DNA of 19,747 nucleotides from positions 1 to 19,747 of the forward strand of contig SLDF01000357.1 of the NCBI GenBank assembly GCA_007125435.1. The letters are read 5' to 3'. Origin of the DNA: Saprospiraceae bacterium. Lineage in GTDB: Bacteria; Bacteroidota; Bacteroidia; Chitinophagales; Saprospiraceae. This document shows, piece by piece, positions 14,253 through 19,747 of the stretch. The position numbers were made by a program, and so were the translations under genes. Below the pieces are notes generated by a model. It did no database searches, was not told the DNA's origin, and was given only the letters and a program-made list of their open reading frames with translations. Each line of letters begins with the position of its first letter. Within the stretch, counting starts at the first letter, position 1.

Positions 14253-15074
14253 ATGCCAGTAAAGAAGTATAACCCGATAACTCCAGGAACTCGAACAAGA
14301 GTAGGCAACGCGTTTGCTGAAGTAACTACTGACAAGCCGGAGAAGTCACTTCTAGCGCCTATGCGAAGCAAAGGTGGTAGAAATGATAGTGGTCGGATGA
14401 CAGTTAGGTACAGAGGTGGAGGCCACAAAAGAAGGTACAGAATTATCGATTTCAAGCGTGATAAAGATGGTGTTCCTGCCACGATAAAAACGATTGAATA
14501 CGATCCAAACCGTACGGCATTTATTGCTTTAGCAGTTTACGCTGACGGTGAGAAGAGGTATATTATCGCTCCCAAAGGCCTAAAAGTAGGCGATGTTATT
14601 GAGTCTGGAAGCAATGCTCAGCCCAATACTGGTAACGCTATGTTTTTAAGTAAGATTCCATTGGGTTCTTATATCCATAATATCGAGATGCAACCTGGCA
14701 AGGGTGCTGCATTAGCAAGAAGTGCTGGTACATATGGTGTTTTGACCGGACGAGAAGGTAGATATGCGAGTGTTCGTATGCCTTCAGGTGAAGTTAGAAG
14801 AATCTTATTGACTTGTAAGGCAGTTATTGGCGTTACTTCAAATGCAGACCATGCACTAGAAGTCAAAGGTAAAGCAGGAAGGAACAGATGGGTAGGTAAG
14901 AGACCAAGAACAAGAGGTGTAGCAATGAACCCAGTTGATCACCCAATGGGTGGTGGTGAAGGAAGAGCTTCGGGAGGTCATCCTAGATCAAGAACAGGTA
15001 TTTTTGCAAAAGGACAAAAGACCAGAAACAATAAGAAGCATTCTTCAAAATTAATCATTTCAAAACGTAAATAA
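14253..15074 (+). CDS. rplB: 50S ribosomal protein L2
   Basis: L2 is the most conserved 50S protein, needed for subunit joining and peptidyl transferase activity. The 273-residue protein carries GGRNDSGRMTVRYRGGGHKRRYR near 41-63 and the C-terminal signature AMNPVDHPMGGGEGR, with the critical H230. The residue at 232 is Met where enterobacterial L2 has a second His; I believe this occurs in other lineages too. The tail is short and basic. Confidence 0.97.
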   Translation: MPVKKYNPITPGTRTRVGNAFAEVTTDKPEKSLLAPMRSKGGRNDSGRMTVRYRGGGHKRRYRIIDFKRDKDGVPATIKTIEYDPNRTAFIALAVYADGEKRYIIAPKGLKVGDVIESGSNAQPNTGNAMFLSKIPLGSYIHNIEMQPGKGAALARSAGTYGVLTGREGRYASVRMPSGEVRRILLTCKAVIGVTSNADHALEVKGKAGRNRWVGKRPRTRGVAMNPVDHPMGGGEGRASGGHPRSRTGIFAKGQKTRNNKKHSSKLIISKRK

Positions 15075-15100
15075 TTAACCATTACTAATACTATAGTACA

Positions 15101-15370
15101 ATGGCAAGATCAATAAAAAAAGGACCTTACGTATTTCACAAGTTATTAGATAAGGTCGCTAAGTCAAAAGAATCGTCAAAGAAAACCGTGATCAAAACGT
15201 GGTCTAGAGCGTCTATGATAATCCCGGATATGGTTGGTGAGACCATAGCAGTACATAATGGGAAGACGTTTGTACCTGTGTTTGTCACAGAAAACATGGT
15301 GGGACATAAACTTGGTGAGTTTGCACCGACAAGAAGTTTTAAAGGTCACGCCGGTAATAGGAAAAAATAA
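15101..15370 (+). CDS. rpsS: 30S ribosomal protein S19
   Basis: S19 is a 30S head protein near the A site that forms a bridge to the large subunit. The 89-residue protein starts MARSIKKGPYVFHKLLDKV and has TWSRASMIIPDMVGETIAVHNGK and HKLGEFAPTRSFKGHAG, all diagnostic. It is normal in length and lies 26 bases after rplB. Confidence 0.96.
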   Translation: MARSIKKGPYVFHKLLDKVAKSKESSKKTVIKTWSRASMIIPDMVGETIAVHNGKTFVPVFVTENMVGHKLGEFAPTRSFKGHAGNRKK

Positions 15371-15384
15371 ATATTGATTAATAA

Positions 15385-15399
15385 GCGAAATATTTTCGC
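15385..15399 (+). promoter_or_regulatory. Hairpin between rpsS and rplV
   Basis: GCGAAA (15385-15390) pairs with TTTCGC (15394-15399) around a 3-base loop, followed by CATAATATTTT. It is a compact stem, terminator-like but without a continuous T-run, in a 47-base gap. It may modulate polarity or mRNA stability. Confidence 0.35.
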
Positions 15400-15417
15400 C
15401 ATAATATTTTAAGTAAG

Positions 15418-15828
15418 ATGGAAGCTGTTGCAAAATTAAAAGGTTATCCAATGTCAGTGCGCAAGATGCGTCTTGTAGTTGATTTAATTCGTGGAAAGAA
15501 TATCGACGAAGCATTAAACATTCTTTCTTTTACGAAGAAAGAAGCAGCTACTGTACTGGAAAAATTATTACTATCAGCCATAGCCAATTGGGAATTTAAG
15601 AATGATGGTATTTTAAGTGCAGATGATTATGACCTTTTTATAAGAGAGATCTATGCGGATCAGGGCACGATGCTAAAAAGGTTCAGACCTGCTCCACAAG
15701 GAAGGGCTCATAGAATAAGAAAACATCAGTGTCATGTAACATTGGTTTTAGAGAACAGGGTTCCGTTAGAAGGCGAGGGAGTAGATCTTGATGTTGATGA
15801 ATTCGAAGAAGTAGAAACTGAAGATTAA
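15418..15828 (+). CDS. rplV: 50S ribosomal protein L22 with acidic tail
   Basis: L22 lines the exit tunnel and is a site of macrolide-related changes. The 136-residue protein is longer than the roughly 110 of enterobacteria. The core GYPMSVRKMRLVVDLIRGKNIDEAL and the RFRPAPQGRAHRIRKHQCHVTLVL hairpin are standard. The extra length comes from a C-terminal acidic tail, residues 117-136, with about ten Asp or Glu. The tail is unusual for an rRNA-binding protein; other Bacteroidota L22 proteins may have similar extensions. Confidence 0.95.
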   Translation: MEAVAKLKGYPMSVRKMRLVVDLIRGKNIDEALNILSFTKKEAATVLEKLLLSAIANWEFKNDGILSADDYDLFIREIYADQGTMLKRFRPAPQGRAHRIRKHQCHVTLVLENRVPLEGEGVDLDVDEFEEVETED

Positions 15829-15857
15829 TATTAATATAAGCAATTAAATTACCTTTC

Positions 15858-16604
15858 ATGGGTCAGAAGACAAATCCAATAGGCAATAGACTAGGAATAA
15901 TCAGAGGGTGGGACTCCAACTGGTTTGGTGGCCATGATATGGCCGATAAAGTAGTCGAAGACGAAAAAATCCGTAATTACCTTAGAGCGAGAATTCAAAA
16001 AGGTGGTGTATCGAAAATCATCATTGAGAGAACGCTAAAGCGTATAACTGTGACGGTTCATACATCGAGACCTGGTATAATTATAGGTAAAGGTGGACAA
16101 GAAGTTGACCAAATTAAAGAAGAGCTCAAGAAACTTACAGGCAAAGATATACAGATCAATATTGTTGAGATCCGTAAGCCTGAGTTGGATGCATATATAG
16201 TTGCTGAATCAGTTGCAAAGCAAATTGAAGCCAGAATTAACTATAGAAGAGCCACTAAAATGGCCATACAATCAACTATGAGAGCTGGTGCAGAAGGTAT
16301 AAAGGTAAGATTGTCAGGAAGACTTAACGGTGCTGAAATGGCAAGGTCAGAAGAATACAAAGAAGGTCGTACGCCTCTTCATACATTTAGAGCAGATATA
16401 GATTATGCATTAGTCGAAGCTAATACTGTCTATGGAAAAATTGGAGTCAAAGTATGGATATGTAATGGTGAAGTACTGACAAAAAGGGATTTGTCTCCAA
16501 ATGTAGGTGTTAACACTGCTAGAGGTGGTGGACAAAAAAGAAAAGGTGGAGGCCCAAGAGGCGGTGATGGAAAAAGGGGAAGAAATAATACACGACGCAG
16601 ATAA
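15858..16604 (+). CDS. rpsC: 30S ribosomal protein S3 with basic tail
   Basis: S3 is at the mRNA entry side of the 30S and contributes to helicase activity. The 248-residue protein has the N-terminal GQKTNPIGNRLGIIRGWDS, a KH domain with RPGIIIGKGGQEVDQIKEEL around 71-90, and the C-terminal domain ending in VWICNGEVL. The last 30 residues are a Gly/Arg/Lys-rich basic tail (RGGGQKRKGGGPRGGDGKR and on). A 94-base gap with a promoter-like box follows. Confidence 0.96.
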   Translation: MGQKTNPIGNRLGIIRGWDSNWFGGHDMADKVVEDEKIRNYLRARIQKGGVSKIIIERTLKRITVTVHTSRPGIIIGKGGQEVDQIKEELKKLTGKDIQINIVEIRKPELDAYIVAESVAKQIEARINYRRATKMAIQSTMRAGAEGIKVRLSGRLNGAEMARSEEYKEGRTPLHTFRADIDYALVEANTVYGKIGVKVWICNGEVLTKRDLSPNVGVNTARGGGQKRKGGGPRGGDGKRGRNNTRRR

Positions 16605-16624
16605 ATAAATAACAGAAAAAACCT

Positions 16625-16646
16625 TACCTTTGCCACGCTTTTGAAG
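16625..16646 (+). promoter_or_regulatory. Candidate internal promoter before rplP
   Basis: TACCTTTG (16625-16632) fits the -7 box TAnnTTTG, and CTTTTGAAG (16638-16646) follows at the same offset as in the rpsL leader. No TTG lies at the -33 spacing. It is in the 94-base rpsC-rplP gap, one of the longest in the operon. It could give separate transcription of rplP and the genes after it. Confidence 0.6.
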
Positions 16647-16698
16647 AAAGGGGTATTTGATAGGAATTGAGTGTAGGTGTTATAAATAAAAAATAGCG

Positions 16699-17118
16699 AT
16701 GTTACAACCAAAAAGAACAAAGTACAGAAAGCAGCAGAAAGGTAGAAATACCGGTAATGCGCAGAAAGGCCATCTGGTATCGTTCGGATCTTTTGGACTT
16801 AAATCTTTGGATGCCGGGAGAATCACAAATAGACAGATAGAGGCTGCGCGTATAGCGATGACTAGATATATGAAACGTGAAGGTAAGGTATGGATCCGCA
16901 TATTTCCTGATAAGCCAATTACATCTAAGCCTCTCGAGGTTAGGATGGGTAAGGGTAAGGGAGCTTTGGACCATTGGGTAGCTCTAGTTCAGCCGGGAAG
17001 AATCATGTTTGAATTGGATGGTGTTCCGTCTGCTATAGCACATGAAGCTTTGAGGCTAGCTGCTCAAAAGTTACCTGTAAAAACTAAGGTTGTAACCAGA
17101 CCAGATTACGTAGAATAA
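16699..17118 (+). CDS. rplP: 50S ribosomal protein L16
   Basis: L16 contacts the A- and P-site tRNAs on the large subunit. The 139-residue protein is full length and begins MLQPKRTKYRKQQKGR, with RMGKGKGALDHWVA in the middle; the Arg of this loop is the one hydroxylated in E. coli. It ends KLPVKTKVVTR. It may be the first gene of a separately transcribed part of the operon because a promoter-like box lies 67 bases upstream. Confidence 0.96.
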   Translation: MLQPKRTKYRKQQKGRNTGNAQKGHLVSFGSFGLKSLDAGRITNRQIEAARIAMTRYMKREGKVWIRIFPDKPITSKPLEVRMGKGKGALDHWVALVQPGRIMFELDGVPSAIAHEALRLAAQKLPVKTKVVTRPDYVE

Positions 17119-17135
17119 AATAAAGGTATAGAACA

Positions 17136-17393
17136 ATGGCAATTGATAAATTAAAAGATTTAGCTTCTTTATCTGATACAGATCTTCAGGCTGATTTAGA
17201 GTCCATGAAGTTAGCTTATCAGAAGTTAAGATTTGACCATTCGGTAAAGGGTTTAGATAATCCCCTTGATTTGAGAGATATGCGCAGGAATATTGCCAGA
17301 TTGAATACCGAACTTAGGAAAAGAGAGTTAGCTAATGCGACTGGGGAGGAATTAGCAGCAAGAGATAAAATTAGAGCCAGAAGAAGAAAATAA
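17136..17393 (+). CDS. rpmC: 50S ribosomal protein L29 (extended)
   Basis: L29 is a small helical hairpin at the tunnel exit next to L23. This one has 85 residues, about 20 more than the usual 63-68. The core, DTDLQADLESMKLAYQKLRFDHSVKGLDNPLDLRDMRRNIARLNTELRKRE, is typical, with the extra residues at the C-terminus (LANATGEELAARDKIRARRRK). It lies 17 bases after rplP. Confidence 0.92.
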   Translation: MAIDKLKDLASLSDTDLQADLESMKLAYQKLRFDHSVKGLDNPLDLRDMRRNIARLNTELRKRELANATGEELAARDKIRARRRK

Positions 17394-17410
17394 CTATATA
17401 TAATAGAGAT

Positions 17411-17650
17411 ATGGAAGATATTAAGAAATTAAGGAAGCAAAAAGTTGGTGTTGTCACCAGTAATAAAATGGATAAGACAATAGCTGTTTCTGTAGAAAGA
17501 AGGCTTAAGCATCCTATATATGGTAAGTTTGTAAAAAAGTCTCGCAAGTTTTTGGCTCATGATGAAAAGAATGACTGTAATATTGGTGACTTGGTGAGAA
17601 TTGTCGAGACAAGACCTTTGAGTGCCCGCAAAAGATGGAGGCTGATCTAG
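17411..17650 (+). CDS. rpsQ: 30S ribosomal protein S17
   Basis: S17 is a primary 16S rRNA-binding OB-fold protein of the 30S body. The 79-residue protein carries the diagnostic KVGVVTSNKMDKTIAVSVERRLKHPIYGKFVKKSRKFLAHDE and DLVRIVETRPLSARKRWRL segments. The stop is TAG. A 52-base AT-rich gap without a strong hairpin follows. Confidence 0.95.
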   Translation: MEDIKKLRKQKVGVVTSNKMDKTIAVSVERRLKHPIYGKFVKKSRKFLAHDEKNDCNIGDLVRIVETRPLSARKRWRLI

Positions 17651-17702
17651 TTTATTTAAAGAGCGAAATAAATATTATTATACTATTTTAATATAAAAAG
17701 AA

Positions 17703-18068
17703 ATGATCCAAACAGAGTCCAGACTGCGAGTTGCAGACAATAGTGGTGCCAAGGAAGTACTTTGTATAAAAGTATTAGGAGGGTCTAAGAGGAGGTATGC
17801 TTCACTAGGCGATAAGATAATTGTCAGTGTTAAAGATGCTACTCCTGGAGGAGTAAAAAAAGGTACAGTTTCGCCGGCTGTTATTGTAAGAACAAGAAAG
17901 GAGGTTAGACGGAAGGATGGCTCTTATATCAGATTCGATGATAATGCTGTTGTTCTATTGAATGCTCAAGATGAACCTAGAGGTACAAGGATTTTCGGAC
18001 CTGTGGCAAGAGAGCTTAGAGAGCGTGATTATATGAGAATTGTCTCGCTAGCACCAGAGGTATTATAA
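17703..18068 (+). CDS. rplN: 50S ribosomal protein L14
   Basis: L14 is on the subunit interface and forms a bridge with 16S rRNA; the silencing factor RsfS binds it in other bacteria. The 121-residue protein starts MIQTESRLRVADNSGAKEVLCIKVLGGS and ends DYMRIVSLAPEVL, both signatures, at normal length. Confidence 0.96.
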   Translation: MIQTESRLRVADNSGAKEVLCIKVLGGSKRRYASLGDKIIVSVKDATPGGVKKGTVSPAVIVRTRKEVRRKDGSYIRFDDNAVVLLNAQDEPRGTRIFGPVARELRERDYMRIVSLAPEVL

Positions 18069-18099
18069 TAAGATAATTGAAAGTGTAAATAGATTTACA

Positions 18100-18441
18100 A
18101 TGAAAGGAAGATCAGATAAGAGATTCAAGCCTAAGTTTAAGATAAAAAAGGGTGATAAAGTAATGGTTATCGCTGGTGCTTCTAAAGATATTACAGGTGA
18201 AGTGCTTGAGGTTGATACCAAAAAGGAAAGGGTGATAGTAGAGGGTGTTAATATTGTAAAGAAACACAAGAAACCTTCAAATGACAACCCTGGTGGTATT
18301 ATTGAGGTACCCGCCGGTATACATATCTCTAATGTTATGTTAGTAGATCCCAAGACGGGTGAACCAACAAGAGTTGGTAGGAAACTTGAAGGCGATTCTA
18401 TAGTAAGATATTCGAAAAAAACAGGAGAAATAATTAAGTAA
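18100..18441 (+). CDS. rplX: 50S ribosomal protein L24
   Basis: L24 is an assembly initiator that binds the 5' part of 23S rRNA. The 113-residue protein has a KOW-type motif, FKIKKGDKVMVIAGASKDITGEVL, then VKKHKKPS and GGIIEVPAGIHISNVMLVDP. Its TAA stop overlaps the rplE start by one base (TAATG), which suggests translational coupling. Confidence 0.95.
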   Translation: MKGRSDKRFKPKFKIKKGDKVMVIAGASKDITGEVLEVDTKKERVIVEGVNIVKKHKKPSNDNPGGIIEVPAGIHISNVMLVDPKTGEPTRVGRKLEGDSIVRYSKKTGEIIK

Positions 18442-19001
18442 TGAGCTTCGTACCAAGATTAAAAGTTAAGTATAAAGAAGAAATTGTACCAAAGTTGATG
18501 GAGCAATACAACTATGATTCAATCATGGAAGTACCTAGGCTTGTTAAAATTTCAGTGAATCAAGGATTAGGTGACGCTGTTGCTGACAAGAAAATTATTG
18601 ATAATGCTTTATCTGAATTGTCAATAATTGCTGGTCAAAAGGCTGTTCCGACAAAAGCAAAGAAATCTGTCTCTAACTTTAAGTTAAGAGAAGGTATGAC
18701 TATTGGTGCGAAAGTAACTTTACGTCATGATAGAATGTATGAGTTTCTTGATCGATTAGTATCCGTTTCTTTACCTAGGGTAAGGGATTTTAGAGGCATA
18801 AATGATAAGAGTTTTGATGGAAGAGGTAACTATACTTTAGGTATCTCAGAGCATATCATTTTTCCTGAGATTGATATCGACAAAGTGAATCGGATTACTG
18901 GTATGGACATTACATTTGTAACAACAGCTAAAACGGATGCAGAAGCATTGTCTTTATTAAAACATCTAGGTTTACCTTTCAAAAATCAACAAAAGAGTTA
19001 A
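18441..19001 (+). CDS. rplE: 50S ribosomal protein L5
   Basis: L5 is part of the central protuberance and binds 5S rRNA and the P-site tRNA elbow. The 186-residue protein carries YDSIMEVPRLVKISVNQGLG, VRDFRGINDKSFDGRGNYTLGISEHIIFPEIDIDKV and a C-terminal LLKHLGLPF. It overlaps rplX by one base, and rpsN begins one base after its stop. These three genes are tightly packed. Confidence 0.96.
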   Translation: MSFVPRLKVKYKEEIVPKLMEQYNYDSIMEVPRLVKISVNQGLGDAVADKKIIDNALSELSIIAGQKAVPTKAKKSVSNFKLREGMTIGAKVTLRHDRMYEFLDRLVSVSLPRVRDFRGINDKSFDGRGNYTLGISEHIIFPEIDIDKVNRITGMDITFVTTAKTDAEALSLLKHLGLPFKNQQKS

Positions 19002-19002
19002 A

Positions 19003-19272
19003 ATGGCAAAGAAGTCTTTAATAGCAAGAGAAGTAAAAAGAGCTAAGTTAGTAGATAAGTATGCTGACCTTCGCAAACAGTTGAAGGAAGAGGGTAGATG
19101 GGATGAGTTAGATAAACTACCTAGAAACTCAAATCCAATCAGATTGCATAATAGGTGCAGACTTACGGGCAGACCAAAAGGTTACATGAGAGACTTTGGC
19201 ATTTGCAGAGTTGTGTTTAGAAAGATGGCGAACGAAGGAAAAATTCCTGGCGTCACAAAATCAAGTTGGTAA
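19003..19272 (+). CDS. rpsN: 30S ribosomal protein S14 (zinc-free form)
   Basis: S14 is a late-assembling 30S head protein. The 89-residue length and the segment NRCRLTGRPKGYMRDFGICRVVFRKMANEGKIPGVTKSSW identify the long form that lacks the CxxC pairs of the zinc-binding type. A second, zinc-independent copy is therefore not needed for growth in low zinc, as far as the sequence can suggest. Confidence 0.95.
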   Translation: MAKKSLIAREVKRAKLVDKYADLRKQLKEEGRWDELDKLPRNSNPIRLHNRCRLTGRPKGYMRDFGICRVVFRKMANEGKIPGVTKSSW

Positions 19273-19299
19273 TTATTTAATATAATAGATTTTCCAGAG

Positions 19300-19704
19300 A
19301 TGGCAGTTACAGATCCAATAGCAGATTATCTGACGAGAATTAGAAATGCCCAGTTAGCTGGTCATACCATAGTAGAGATTCCTTCTTCAAACTTAAAGAA
19401 GCGAATTACTGAAATTCTTTACGATCAAGGTTATATTTTAAAGTACAAGTTTGCGGACGGAGAAGGTCCTCAAGGTGTGATAAAGATCGCATTGAAGTAT
19501 GAACCAGATACAAAAAAGCCGGTGATTAGAGATCTACAAAGAATTAGTAGACCCGGATTAAGACAGTTTAAAAAAGCTGATGAACTACCTAGAGTTATTA
19601 ATGGCCTAGGTGTAGCCATTGTATCTACTTCAAAAGGTATTCTAACAGATAAGCAAGCTAGAGAAGCTAATGTTGGAGGAGAAGTACTTTGCTATATTTA
19701 TTAA
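19300..19704 (+). CDS. rpsH: 30S ribosomal protein S8
   Basis: S8 is a primary 16S rRNA-binding protein and in E. coli a repressor of the spc operon; whether it regulates here is unknown. The 134-residue protein begins MAVTDPIADYLTRIRNAQLAGH, has RISRPGLRQFKKADELPRVINGLGVAIVSTSKGILTD and ends GGEVLCYIY, all diagnostic. Confidence 0.96.
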   Translation: MAVTDPIADYLTRIRNAQLAGHTIVEIPSSNLKKRITEILYDQGYILKYKFADGEGPQGVIKIALKYEPDTKKPVIRDLQRISRPGLRQFKKADELPRVINGLGVAIVSTSKGILTDKQAREANVGGEVLCYIY

Positions 19705-19725
19705 TAAAACTTAGAATTAATAGTC

Positions 19726-19747
19726 ATGTCGAGAATAGGAAAGGCTC
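19726..19747 (+). CDS. rplF: 50S ribosomal protein L6, first codons only
   Basis: Only 22 bases are in the window: an ATG 21 bases after the rpsH stop, reading MSRIGKA. This matches the usual L6 start, and rplF follows rpsH in almost all spc operons. The rest lies beyond the window edge. Confidence 0.85.

Noticed and set aside
15858..15860. TACCTTTC just before rpsC as an internal promoter
   Set aside because: It lacks the final G of the -7 box and directly abuts the start codon, leaving no room for a leader.

Overview
The window looks like chromosomal DNA of a Bacteroidota bacterium, probably an environmental, Saprospiria- or Cytophagia-like lineage rather than a gut Bacteroides; the finer placement is a guess. 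Four things support this. The promoters match the Bacteroidota -7 box TAnnTTTG (TATCTTTG before gyrB and rpsL, TACCTTTG before rplP). The leaders before start codons are A/T-rich and mostly lack a Shine-Dalgarno sequence. A bacillithiol deacetylase (BshB1) is present. The order rpsL-rpsG-fusA runs straight into rpsJ-rplC with no tuf gene between. The coding DNA is AT-rich with mostly TAA stops.

Left part (1-9090): single genes in mixed orientation with long spacers. In order they are gyrB (+), bshB1 (-), a possible small unknown gene (-), a small hydrophobic exported protein (+), a SUI1/YciH-type initiation factor (-), a polyprenyl diphosphate synthase (+), a predicted outer-membrane beta-barrel (+) and a GNAT acetyltransferase (-). 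Four spacers in this part carry related GC-rich repeats of about 100-152 bp (138-236, 3377-3527, 5203-5354, 8105-8234). They share ends of the form GGGCATCACCC...GCTGATGCA, several TCGCT pentamers and variable hairpin cores. This repeat family is the least explained thing in the window.

Right part (9091-19747): one uninterrupted plus-strand operon joining the classical str, S10 and spc clusters: rpsL, rpsG, fusA, rpsJ, rplC, rplD, rplW, rplB, rpsS, rplV, rpsC, rplP, rpmC, rpsQ, rplN, rplX, rplE, rpsN, rpsH and the first codons of rplF, which runs off the window. A strong promoter lies about 70 bp before rpsL and a second candidate lies in the rpsC-rplP gap. Small hairpins sit in the wider gaps (fusA-rpsJ, rpsJ-rplC, rpsS-rplV) and could tune expression. 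The gyrB, rpsL and rplP promoters also share a CTTTTGAA-like element 5-6 bases after the -7 box, close to the expected transcription start.

Functionally, the right part builds the ribosome and supplies EF-G. The left part holds DNA supercoiling, low-molecular-weight thiol synthesis, isoprenoid chain synthesis and envelope genes that look unrelated to each other. I see no phage, integrase, CRISPR array, tRNA or rRNA gene. Apart from the repeat family and the leader motifs, I find no convincing new multi-gene system.
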